Under the pieces are notes generated by a model. It was not told the DNA's origin. It saw only the letters and a list, made by a program, of their open reading frames with translations, and did not search any database. From Plasmopara viticola (lineage: Eukaryota > Oomycota > Peronosporomycetes > Peronosporales > Peronosporaceae): a DNA stretch of 64,000 bases. The number at the start of each line of letters is the position of its first letter. Positions within the stretch are counted from its first letter, which is position 1. The translations under genes were made by a program, and so were the position numbers. Shown one piece after another: positions 1 through 8,745 of this stretch. The stretch is from positions 434,001-498,000 of the forward strand of contig MBPM02000061.1 in NCBI GenBank assembly GCA_001695595.3, in the 5' to 3' direction.

Positions 1-47
1 TTACTTTGCATTTTGCCATCTTCAGCTCAAGTGACCTTTATTCAATA
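1..47 (+). repeat. 3' tail of a D/G-type LTR, plus orientation
   Basis: The first 47 bases resemble, with several changes, the last part of the LTRs that close elements G (32725-32770) and R (62710-62754): both contain a CTTTGCATTTT-like stretch followed by a GACCTTT-TTCA-like end. The sequence then jumps directly into the Gag/integrase boundary of element F on the other strand. It is therefore read as the end of a plus-strand element inserted in F, the rest lying outside the window. The exact end (46 or 47) and the target duplication cannot be fixed. Confidence 0.5.
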
Positions 48-1490
48 GCTTGGGAATGGTTTTTGGACCATCTTTCCTTGCTGACACCCTCGGCATGCAC
101 TTGATCCATTTGACTTAATAGGCACGCATGCATCCTTGATCATGTTGGTAGTCACCATTTTGCGAAGCACGTCGACTGGAGCATGACCCATACGCGCGTG
201 TAAGTCGACACCACTGTTTCCACGTGTAGTCGCATTTGCCGAGCGCTGAGCCGTACGAAGCCAATATAGTCCATCCACAAGATCTGCTGTGGCCACCACT
301 TGATGCGAAGATTTCCGTGCAATGTGCATGTGTGCGCCGTCAAACACCACTTTAAACTTGCCACTTTTGTTGATCTGAGGTACTGATAGCAGGTTCTTGT
401 TCATCATCGGCACGTATAATGCATCCTTGATTTCGATGTCGCGTTCTTCACCATCGGACAGAACCACTCGTTCAATGATGGTGCCAACGCCCTTGATCTC
501 GGCCTTGTTGCCGTCAGCCACCGATAGCTCGCCTTTATCTTGCTCATTCAGCATGACGAACTTGGCCTTGTTGTTGCAGATGTGATGAGTAGCACCACTG
601 TCGATCGCCCACATCCCTGGCATATTCTTGCCACTTGAAAGTCCACATTCCAGCGATACAGCAAACGCAACACGGTCGTACTCATAATCATCATTGGGTC
701 GATAGTAGATATTGTTGGCTCCGCGTCCACGAGCTTGGCCGCCGCGTCGAGCACCTCGATTGCCGTCTTTTTGCTTGGTCCAGCACCTCTCCACGGAGTG
801 CCCCAATTTTCCACAGTATGTGCATTGGCGAGACTCACGCTCAGCACTAAATGCCTTCACCGCATCTTCAGTCTTAACCACCGGAGTCTTTGCACTTCGA
901 CGCTTGATATGCTCATTCGTGAGCACTTTCACAACGTCTTGCGTCCGCGGTTCCGCGTTGCTAATCTCCAAGTTAAGAACAACGTTCTCAAAACTTTTAG
1001 GGAGACTCCGCAGCAAGCAGATCGCAACATCTTCATCCTCCATCTTGGCACCAATAATGCTGAGCTTGGCGCTGATGTTGAGAACTTCGTTGCAGTGGTG
1101 CATGACGTTGTCGCCTTCCGCCATCTCCATACTGAAGAGTTGACGCTTCAAGTAGATGCGCCCAGCCTTCTGTGATCCACCGTAAAGTGTCTTGATACGC
1201 TGCCACGCGACCCACGCTTCCTCGCAGTCATCAACTACGTGATGGTAGTCGGCCTCCATATGCAAGAGCATCAGACCAAAAGCAACATTGCTGGTCTTGA
1301 CATACTCGTCCGCAGCACGTGCGTCGGCGAAGGTCGGAGTCACCTCCCGGTTGACTACGTGCCATACCGACTTGGTCAGGAACACGCCACGCATGTAGCG
1401 GTTCCACGTGGCAAAGTTGTCGCCGTTGAATTTCTCGATGGCGATCTTGGCCGAGACGTTGTGCGCAGAAGACATGGTCGTTGGGCTCAT
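48..1490 (-). pseudogene. Element F: 5' part of copia Gag-Pol (Gag, protease, pre-integrase)
   Basis: An open frame of about 480 codons runs from the ATG at 1490 and is cut off at 48 by the LTR tail to its left. The Gag N-terminal domain carries [10 protein letters not shown] near residue 30. A CCHC zinc knuckle [14 protein letters not shown] begins near residue 222, the protease motif DSGATHH near residue 297, and the pre-integrase zinc region (LHARMGH, then CRGCQQGK) near residues 430-475. The fragment itself has no internal stop, but integrase, RT and RNase H are missing from the window. Gag would form the particle and the protease would process the polyprotein. The start is fixed by the primer binding site directly after the LTR. 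F is the same lineage as A and B but keeps the Trp codon before the protease that A and B have lost. Confidence 0.9.
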
Positions 1491-1494
1491 AACC
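1476..1494 (-). promoter_or_regulatory. Primer binding site of element F
   Basis: GGTTATGAGCCCAACGACC follows the LTR with no gap. It is complementary to the anticodon-arm sequence of a Met tRNA (contains CAT reversed as ATG) rather than to the tRNA 3' end, as in Drosophila copia. The ATG inside it is the first in-frame start of Gag. Confidence 0.75.
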
Positions 1495-1844
1495 TGTTGA
1501 ATGAGCTGAAGAGGACGAAGGAAAAAAACCGAAGAGTCTGCGCGGAGGAAAACCGGAGCGAAGACACTTGAGTAGAAGAAGGAATATTTGGAAGTGAGTT
1601 TATTAATTTGGTCCTTAGTTCACAACTCCTTGCTACATCTAAGCCATTCAATTATCTAAGCCAATCAAAAGAGCTTACCATCTGGGCGCAATCATCTTCC
1701 CATCCGGGCGCAATAATCCTGAGTGCGCCTGTCCGTGTGTCTGTCCATGGCGTCATCTTTGTATGTTTGACCGTTGGACAGCCGCTCGTATTGGACAGCC
1801 TTGGAAACCGGAATAAAACGGAGGGAAACCGGTTACCTTCAATA
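1495..1844 (-). repeat. 5' LTR of element F (A-type, 350 bp)
   Basis: In gene sense it runs from TATTGAAGGTAACCGG to CATTCAACA and abuts the primer site. It is clearly homologous to the LTRs of A, B and H. It holds two copies of a GATTGCGCCCGGATGGGAAGAT-like unit, cut here to its core GATTGCGCCC. The right flank GCTAC belongs to element E, so F was inserted in the RT region of E; its other end is outside the window. Confidence 0.85.
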
Positions 1845-2641
1845 GCTACATCAATGACATTCTCAAGCGTTTTGGGATGAATGACTGTAAGGCCACTGTC
1901 AGCCCGGTCGACTTGAGCACTCAACTATTGCCAAGCAAGAGTTCAACCAAGGTAAATGCTCCGTTTCGAGAAGCAGTGGGTGCTTTGATGCACTTGATGA
2001 CAGCGACGCGCCCGGATATTGCATACGCCGTGGGCTATGTGTCCCGGTTCATGGAGAACCCGCAACAAGAACATTGGACTGCCGTCAAGCGTATTTTTCG
2101 CTACCTTCAAGGCACCAAGTCTCACGGACTACGCTATCAACCAAGCGGCGAAATCGACTTCCGAGGTTTCTCCGACGCGGATTGGGCTGGTGACCACGCG
2201 GATCGCAAGTCAACGTCGGGCTACGTTTTTATGGTGCTTGGTGCACCCATCAGCTGGGGAAGCAAGAAACAAGCAAGTGTGTCGCTGTCAACGAGCGAAG
2301 CCGAATACATCGCGCTGAGTCTGGCCATCCAAGAAGGCAAGTGGATTCATCGTCTACTATGCGAGATCATGATGACGGCCAACGATGCAGGACCGGAACT
2401 CGTCATTCTCGAGGACAATCAATCATGCATCAAGATGACCAAGAACCCGGTGAACCATGGTCGCGCAAAACACATCGACATAAAGTACCATCATAACCGT
2501 GATGAGGTCAAGCGCGGAGAAGCCAAGCTCAAATACTGTGAGACGACGATCATGCTGGCGAACATTATGACCAAGGGACTATCAGGGCCACGCCACAAGG
2601 ACTTAACGGCGGCTCTCGGCATTCATGGAAGTTCGCATTGA
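1845..2641 (+). pseudogene. Element E: 3' part of copia Pol (RT end and RNase H)
   Basis: The reading frame opens at the F insertion and starts with YINDILKRFGM, the segment just after the RT catalytic region. It continues through the RT connection ([29 protein letters not shown]), RNase H ([18 protein letters not shown], then [10 protein letters not shown] and [23 protein letters not shown]) and a TGA stop at 2639. No stop interrupts the remaining 265 codons. Everything upstream of the F insertion lies outside the window. The sequence is nearly the same as the matching part of element L, including the LTR, so E and L are one family. Confidence 0.9.
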
Positions 2642-2648
2642 GGGGGCG

Positions 2649-2923
2649 TATTGAGGGTTACCGGTACAATTCAAACTTAAAGGGTGAGTTCTTACGGATA
2701 GTTTTTACGGTTTTTACCTTAGATATGATTAGACGAGTAGGTTGATTGGAAAACCCACATGATTTATATGTGTACACATATAAATCAGGCAGTAGGAATA
2801 AGCTCCGATAAATCAATCACTTTCGAATCTCCCATCTACAGCCCAAGTGTCTTCTTGGTCAATCGATCAAGAACTCCCTTCGCCTCGCCTTTTTCAAGCC
2901 TCACTCCGTCGCCACTTCCAACA
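2649..2923 (+). repeat. 3' LTR of element E (E/L-type, 275 bp)
   Basis: It starts TATTGAGGGTTACCGG directly after the polypurine tract TGAGGGGGCG (2639-2648) and ends CTTCCAACA. Length equals both LTRs of element L (275 bp). It contains a perfect 28-bp palindrome at 2760-2787. The sequence after it (from 2924) is internal coding sequence of D, so E was inserted in D. Confidence 0.85.
2760..2787. repeat. Perfect 28-bp palindrome in the E LTR
   Basis: TGATTTATATGTGT is followed at once by its exact reverse complement. The same palindrome is intact in both LTRs of element L. It could extrude as a cruciform, form an RNA hairpin, or be a paired protein site; the core is TA-rich. Confidence 0.9.
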
Positions 2924-4404
2924 CGTACTTGCGTCTTGTGTCTAATCCTGCTCTTGCTCAAACTCGTTTTCGTCGTCCGTCGATATTCCTTCATCCTCAT
3001 CATGATACTCGACAATAGTGCTTTTTTTTTTGAAAGTCGTTCTTCCACTGTTGAAAGTGTCTTCCTTGAACTGAGCATCACGTCTCATAACGATTCGACC
3101 AGTCGACAATTCTTAAAAGCGGTACGTCTTTTGGTTCTCCGAGTAGCCCAAAAATCGACACAATATTGCTTTCGCATCCAGATTTGAGCGCTTTTCTTTC
3201 GGAACATGCACGAACGCGTGATAACCAAACACTTTTAAGTTGGCTAATAGCGGTTTCTTGGCTGTCCAAAGCTCAGAAGGTGACGTCTGGTGCTCGAGAG
3301 CACGCGATGGACACCGATTTCGGAGAAACATTGCTGTCATAACTGCTTCTCCCCAGTAGTGTTTGGCGAGACCCTTGTGCTCCAACATGCACCTTGCGCA
3401 TTCCACAAGCGTCCGATTCATACGCTCCGCAACTCCGTTAAGCTGTGGTGTGTACGGCGGCGTATACTTGAGCACAATCACATTATCCGAGCAAAACTTG
3501 GCCATTTTCGTGGATGCATACTCGCCACCGTTGTCACTGCGAAGAGATTTTACGCGTTTGCCGGTCTGCTTTTCTGCGAATGCCACAAAATTGGCGAACT
3601 TGTCCACGACTTCTGACTTGCTCTTGATCAGATAGACGACGCAATATCTTGACTTGTCGTCGATGAACGTCACGAAGTAGCGCTTGCCTCAAAACGTTGG
3701 CGACTGCATGGGACCGCACACATCGCTGTGTATAACCTCCAAAAGCTCATTCGCTCGATCCGTCGACATCGCTTGGAACCGTACACGAGTCTGCTTACCC
3801 AGTGCACAGCCATCACAAATCTCCCACTTGTTCACAGACGTAATGTCGATTCCAATGGCGAGATTCTTCCTCGCGATTGCGGTGAACAATATGACCAAGT
3901 CGAAGATGACACAAATATGAAGTGTCCTCGTTGCTTGTCAAAGTCTTGACCGTATTTGCTTCTTCACGAGCAACCGGAGTCATGTTCAGCCGAAATAGTT
4001 CTTTTCCTTCGCGCGCACCGATTTTCCACTTGACACCTTTTGTTTCGGCAAAGCATCCCTCCTTGTCGAAAACAACAGGCCCGACGTCCTTGGTAAAGCG
4101 ACCAACTGAAAACAAATTTCTCGACAACTTGGGGATGTGCCACACATTTGTTAACACACCCTTCTTGATTCCGTGCGACGTCATCATAGCCATCACAATG
4201 TCACCGCTGTCAATAGCTTGTACGACGCCGTCGTCTGCCAGATGTACGTCGATAGGGGGAAAAGTCTTGTAGCTCCTCATGAACTTCTTGGAACTTGTCA
4301 TATGCTGAGTCGCCCCCGAGTCGACCAGCCAGACGTCATTCGGCTTGACAGAGCCACTGCTACCGCCAACCGAGAAAAGATAGTCACCAGAATCTTCAAT
4401 CTGC
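2924..4404 (-). pseudogene. Element D: protease and integrase remains
   Basis: Gene sense runs from 4409 to 2924. The protease motif DSGATQHMT lies near 4330, followed by pre-integrase (HLRLGH, CDGCALGKQ) and an integrase core with the DDE-type landmarks TFIDDKSRYC, RSDNGGEY and NGVAERMNRT. Lesions: a frameshift near 3885-3900 inside the pre-integrase region; a stop at 3689-3691 where the frame reads PTF-stop-GKR; a stop at 3113-3115; and a further stop near 2938. The IN to RT linker after the last lesions is acidic (DDENEFEQEQ). The family is distinct from the [10 protein letters not shown] clade and matches G, N and R in RT-side features. It cannot encode a full protein now. Confidence 0.85.
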
Positions 4405-4409
4405 GCGAC

Positions 4410-4760
4410 TATTGAAGGTAACCGGTTTCCCTCCGTTTTATTCCGGTTTCCAAGGCTGTCCAATACGAGCGGCTGTCCAACGGTTCAAACATACAACGAT
4501 GACGCCATGGATAGACACACAAACAGGCGCACTCAGGATGATTGCGCCCGGATGGGAAGATGATTGCGCCCAGATGGTAAGCTCTTTTGATTGGCTTAGA
4601 TAATTGGATGGCTTAGATGTAGCAAGGAGTTGTGAACTAAGGACCAAATTAATAAACTCACTTCCAAATATTCTTTCTTCTACTCAAGTGTCTTCGCTCC
4701 GGTTTTCCTCCGCGCAGACTCTTCGGTTTTTCTCCTTCGTCCTCTTCAGCTCATTCAACA
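4410..4760 (+). repeat. 5' LTR of element A (351 bp)
   Basis: Starts TATTGAAGGTAACCGG, ends CTCATTCAACA, followed directly by the primer site. The 5' dinucleotide is TA, not TG, and the target duplication confirms this boundary. The central part has two copies of a unit around GATTGCGCCC (near 4539 and 4563). Confidence 0.95.
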
Positions 4761-4779
4761 GGTTATGAGCCCAACGACC
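4761..4779 (+). promoter_or_regulatory. Primer binding site of element A, overlapping the gag start
   Basis: GGTTATGAGCCCAACGACC lies immediately 3' of the LTR. It is complementary to the anticodon arm of a Met tRNA, which implies half-tRNA priming as in Drosophila copia. The ATG at 4765 within it opens Gag (MSPTT). Confidence 0.8.
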
Positions 4780-7070
4780 ATGTCTTCTGCGCACAACGTC
4801 TCGGCCAAGATCGCCATCGAGAAATTCAACGGCGACAACTTTGCCACGTGGAACCGCTACATGCGTGGCGTGTTCCTGACCAAGTCGGTATGGCACGTAG
4901 TCAACCGGGAGGTGACTCCGACCTTCGCCGACGCACGTGCTGCGGACGAGTATGTCAAGACCAGCAACGTTGCTTTTGGTCTGATGCTCTTGCATATGGA
5001 GGCCGACTACCATCACGTGGTTGATGACTGCGAGGAAGCGTGGGTCGCGTGGCAACGTATCAAGACACTTTACGGTGGATCACAGAAGGCTGGGCGCATC
5101 TACTTGAAGCGTCAACTCTTCAGTATGGAGATGGCGGAAGGCGACAACGTCATGCACCACTGCAACGAAGTTCTCAACATCAGCGCCAAGCTCAGCAGTA
5201 TTGGTGCCAAGATGGAGGATGAAGATGTTGCGATCTGCTTGCTGCGGAGTCTCCCTAAAAGTTTTGAGAACGTTGTTCTTAACTTGGAGATTAGCAACGC
5301 GGAACTGCGGACGCAAGACGTTGTGAAAGTGCTCACGAATGAGCATATCAAGCGTCAAAGTGCAAAGACTCCGGTGGTTAAGACTGAAGATACGGTGAAG
5401 GCATTTAGTGCTGAGCGTGAGTCTCGCCAATGCACATACTGTGGAAAATTGGGGCACTCCGTGGAGAGGTGCTGGACCAATCAAAAAGACGACAATCGAG
5501 GTGCTCGACGCGGCGGCCAAGCTCGTGGACGCGGAGCCAACAATATCTACTATCGACCCAATGATGATTACGAGTACGACCGTGTTGCTTTTGCTGTATC
5601 GCTGGAATGTGGACTTTCAAGTGGCAAGAATATGCCAGGGATTTGAGCGATTGACAGTGGTGCTACTCATCACATCTGCAACAACAAGGCCAAGTTCGTC
5701 ATGCTGAATGAGCAAGATAAAGGCGAGCTATCGGTGGCTGACGGCAACAAGGCCGAGATCAATGGCGTTGACACCATCATTGAACGAGTGGTTCTGTCCG
5801 ATGGTGAAGAACGCGACATCGAAATCAAGGATGCATTTTATGTGCCGATGATGAACAAGAACCTGCTATCAGTACCTCAGATCAACAAAAGTGGCAAGTT
5901 TAAAGTGGTGTTTGATGGCGCACACATGCACATTGCACGGAAATCTTCGCATCAAGTGGTGGCCACAGCAGATCTTGTGGAAGGACTATATTAGCTTCGT
6001 ACGGCTCAGCGCTCGGCAAATGCGACTACACGTGGAAACAGTGGTGTCGACTTACACGCGCGTATGGGTCATGCTCCAGTCGACGTGCTTCGCAAAATGG
6101 TGACTACCAACATGATCAAGGATGCATGCGCGCCTATTAAGTCAAGTGGATCAAGTGCATGCCGAGGGTGTCAGCAAGGAAAGATGGTCCAAAAACCATT
6201 CCCAAGCAACCAGGACAAGCGCAGCTACGACACATTTGAGCTGCTCCACTTTGACATTTGTGGGCCCATGGAGACAAACTCTCTCGGCGGGAGCAAGTAT
6301 CTCTTGCTAATCGTGGATGAAGCTAGCGGGTGTATGAAGGGTTTCTGCCTGCGCGCCAAGTCCGAAAGCGAGGAATGCGTCAAGAAGTACATCTTGATGG
6401 TGCAGACACAGTTCAGCAAGAAGGTCAAGTTTGTACGACACGACGGAGCCCGCGAATTTGCAACAAGCTCGCTTCAAGCTTTCTACGAAGATGAAGGTAT
6501 CGAGCAGCAAACTACGGTGCCATACGCACACCAGACTAACGGCACAGCGGAGCGCGCCATCAGAACCATCGTCACAATCGGCCGCAGCATACTGCACCAT
6601 GCCAAGTCGGACAAGTGTTTTTGGGGTGAAGCTGCTATGGTGGCTATCTACATCAAGAATCGCCTTCCGTCGCCCAAGGTTAGCAACAAGACTCCTTTTG
6701 AGATCGTGCACAAGTTCAAGCCAAGCGTCAAACATATGCGTGTTTTCGGGTGCCGGCCTTACGTTCTCACTCCGAAAGAAAAGCGGCTCAAGTGGGACCC
6801 CAAGGCTCGTGCAGGGATTTTCGTGGGTTACGAAGAGGTGTCCAAGGCTTATAGGGTTTTTGATATTGAGGCTGGACAAGTGGTGATTACTCGCGATGTC
6901 ACCTTCGACGAATCAAGTTTCGGCATCTTGGATATGAGTAGTGGTGATCATGAAGATGACGACGATGATTTCGACCTCGACTCGCTAAGCATCAATGATC
7001 TGGATGCAGCTCATCCGATGATCTTCAAGCAGGCGGGAAAGCGCAAGGAGCGTACAAGCGTGACGAATAC
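4765..7070 (+). pseudogene. Element A: Gag, protease and integrase part
   Basis: From the ATG at 4765: Gag with [10 protein letters not shown], zinc knuckle [14 protein letters not shown] (about residues 222-235), then a TGA at 5644-5646 exactly where other copies have Trp before AIDSGATHH. The frame stays open after this stop through the protease. A TAG at 5992-5994 again replaces Trp. From 6000 on the frame is open through pre-integrase ([15 protein letters not shown]), the integrase core ([21 protein letters not shown]) and the acidic C-terminal linker (HEDDDDDFDLDS). It stops at 7070 where the LTR of B begins. The TGA at 5644 is shared with B. Confidence 0.92.
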
Positions 7071-7411
7071 TGTTGAATGAGCTGAAGAGGACGAAGGAGA
7101 AAAACCGAAGAGTCTGCGTGGAGGAAAACCGGAGCGAAGACACTTGAGTAGAAGAAAGAATATTTGGAAGTGAGTTTATTAATTTGGTCCTTAGTTCACA
7201 ACTCCTTGCTACATCTAAGCCATCCAATTATCTAAGCCAATCAAAAGAGCTTACCATCTGGGCGCAATCATCTTCCCATCCGGGCGCAATCATCCTGAGT
7301 GCGCCTGTCCGTGTGTCTATCCATGGCGTCATCGTTGTATGTTTGAACCGTTGGACAGCCGCTCGTATTGGAAACAGGAATTTAACGGGGGGAAACCGGT
7401 TACCTTCAATA
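7071..7411 (-). repeat. 3' LTR of element B (341 bp)
   Basis: Gene sense from TATTGAAGGTAACCGG to CATTCAACA. It is preceded by the polypurine tract GAGGGGGAG (7412-7420). It lacks about 10 bp around 7371-7385 relative to the 5' LTR at 16247-16597, and shows a few substitutions. Confidence 0.9.
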
Positions 7412-7418
7412 CTCCCCC

Positions 7419-8396
7419 TCAATACGAGCACGCGTGAAGCCCGAGAGCCTTCATTAGGTCGGCATGACGTGGTCCTGGCAGCCCTTTCGTCATGATGTCC
7501 GCCAGCATGATCGCAGTCTCGCAGTACTCCAACTTCACTTCACCGCGCTTGACTTCATCACGGATGTGGTGATACTTGATGTCGATGTGCTTGGCCCGAC
7601 CATGATTTACCGAATTCTTCGTCATCTTGATACACGACTGGTTGTCTTCCATGATCTTTAGCTCGGGGTCCGACTTATCCATCGCTGCAGCTAGAATCTC
7701 GCAGAGTAGACGATGCACCCACTTGCCTTCCTGAATCGCAAGACTTAGCGCGATGTACTCCGCTTCGCTTGTAGACAGCGACACACTTGACTGCTTCTTG
7801 CTTCCCCAGCTTACAGGAGCACCCATCAGCAAATACACATAGCCCGAAGTCGACTTGCGGTCAGCATGATCTCCAGCCCAGTCCGCGTCGGAATATCCAA
7901 GAAAGTCCACCTTGTTGCCAGACTTGAAGCAAAGACCGTGTGACTTGGTTCCTTGCAGATAGCGTAGAATACGCTTAACTGCAATCCAGTGCTCGGCTTG
8001 TGGGTTCTTCATGAAGCGCGAAACGTAGCCAACAGCAAAAGCGATGTCTGGACGTGTCGCTGTTGCCAAGTGCATGAGAGCACCCACTGCTTCACGAAAT
8101 GGAGCGTTGACCTTGGATGTTACATTGCTCGAAGCAAGTCGTAAACTTATGTCCGTCGGACTAATCACAGCCTTGCAGTCGTCCATTCCAAAACGCTTGA
8201 GAATGTCCTCCACGTAACGTCGCAGGCACATTGTCACGCTGCCATCAGCGTTGTCCACTAGCTCGATGCCCAAAACAAACGCACACTTGCCGCTGTCCGT
8301 CATCTCGAAGCGCATCTTCAAGTCACTCTTGGTTCGCGCGATCAGCTCATTCGAGCTGCCGGTAACGAGCACATCATCGACGTACACCAGCAAAAG
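7419..8396 (-). pseudogene. Element B: RT C-terminal part and RNase H
   Basis: Gene sense starts at the C insertion, four codons upstream of the RT catalytic motif YVDD (the frame opens [13 protein letters not shown]). It continues through the RT connection and RNase H ([40 protein letters not shown]) to the TGA at 7419-7421. This part is free of stops. With the piece at 13132 onwards it forms one RT domain when C and one AAAAG repeat are removed. Confidence 0.9.
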
Positions 8397-8735
8397 TCAA
8401 GAAAGGCTATGCTGAGGGCTTGATGAAAGACGGAGGTGAGGCAGCCGAAGCGTGAGCGAGGCAGCCGAGGCGAAGGAAGGAAGCTGGGGGTTGAATGGAA
8501 ATTCAGAAGTGATTGATTTATCGGAGTTAGTTTGGTTGCTGCTAAAGACACGCAGCAGTGCATCCTATCACTTAGTGCATCTAATCACAATCATTCCCTA
8601 CTCGTCCAATCAACCTACTCGTCTAATCATCGTGTGATCGTATTGGACCGGTTCGGTCTAACCGGTTAATGGGTTCAAGTGGTACAGTGTACCCACTGAA
8701 CCCATAAGACACCGGTGAGCTGTCCACCTGCAACA
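8397..8735 (-). repeat. 3' LTR of element C (339 bp)
   Basis: Gene sense starts TGTTGCAGGTGG and ends CTTTCTTGA, so the termini are TG...GA. Near the 5' end it carries an inverted repeat CCGGTT-N6-AACCGG (8648-8665) and GGTACAGTGTACC (near 8681). It also has an interrupted GCTGC/GCAGC stem near 8538-8556. It would provide the 3' end formation signals of the element RNA; the exact R region cannot be read from sequence alone. Confidence 0.95.
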
Positions 8736-8745
8736 CGCCCCCTCA
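8736..8745 (-). other. Polypurine tract of element C
   Basis: TGAGGGGGCG in gene sense lies between the RNase H stop codon (TGA, which it includes) and the 3' LTR. It is the expected primer site for plus-strand DNA synthesis. The same tract, with GAGGGGGAG as a variant, precedes the 3' LTRs of A, B, E, K, L and O. Confidence 0.85.

Noticed and set aside
2641..2648. A possible env-like or extra gene after RNase H
   Set aside because: In every element the RNase H stop codon is part of, or a few bases before, the polypurine tract and the LTR. There is no room for another gene.
8572..8743. Long upstream extension of the C polyprotein into the 5' LTR (start near 12954, 57 extra codons)
   Set aside because: The extension crosses the primer site and LTR and is not conserved in relatives; the ATG in the primer site is the conserved first start.
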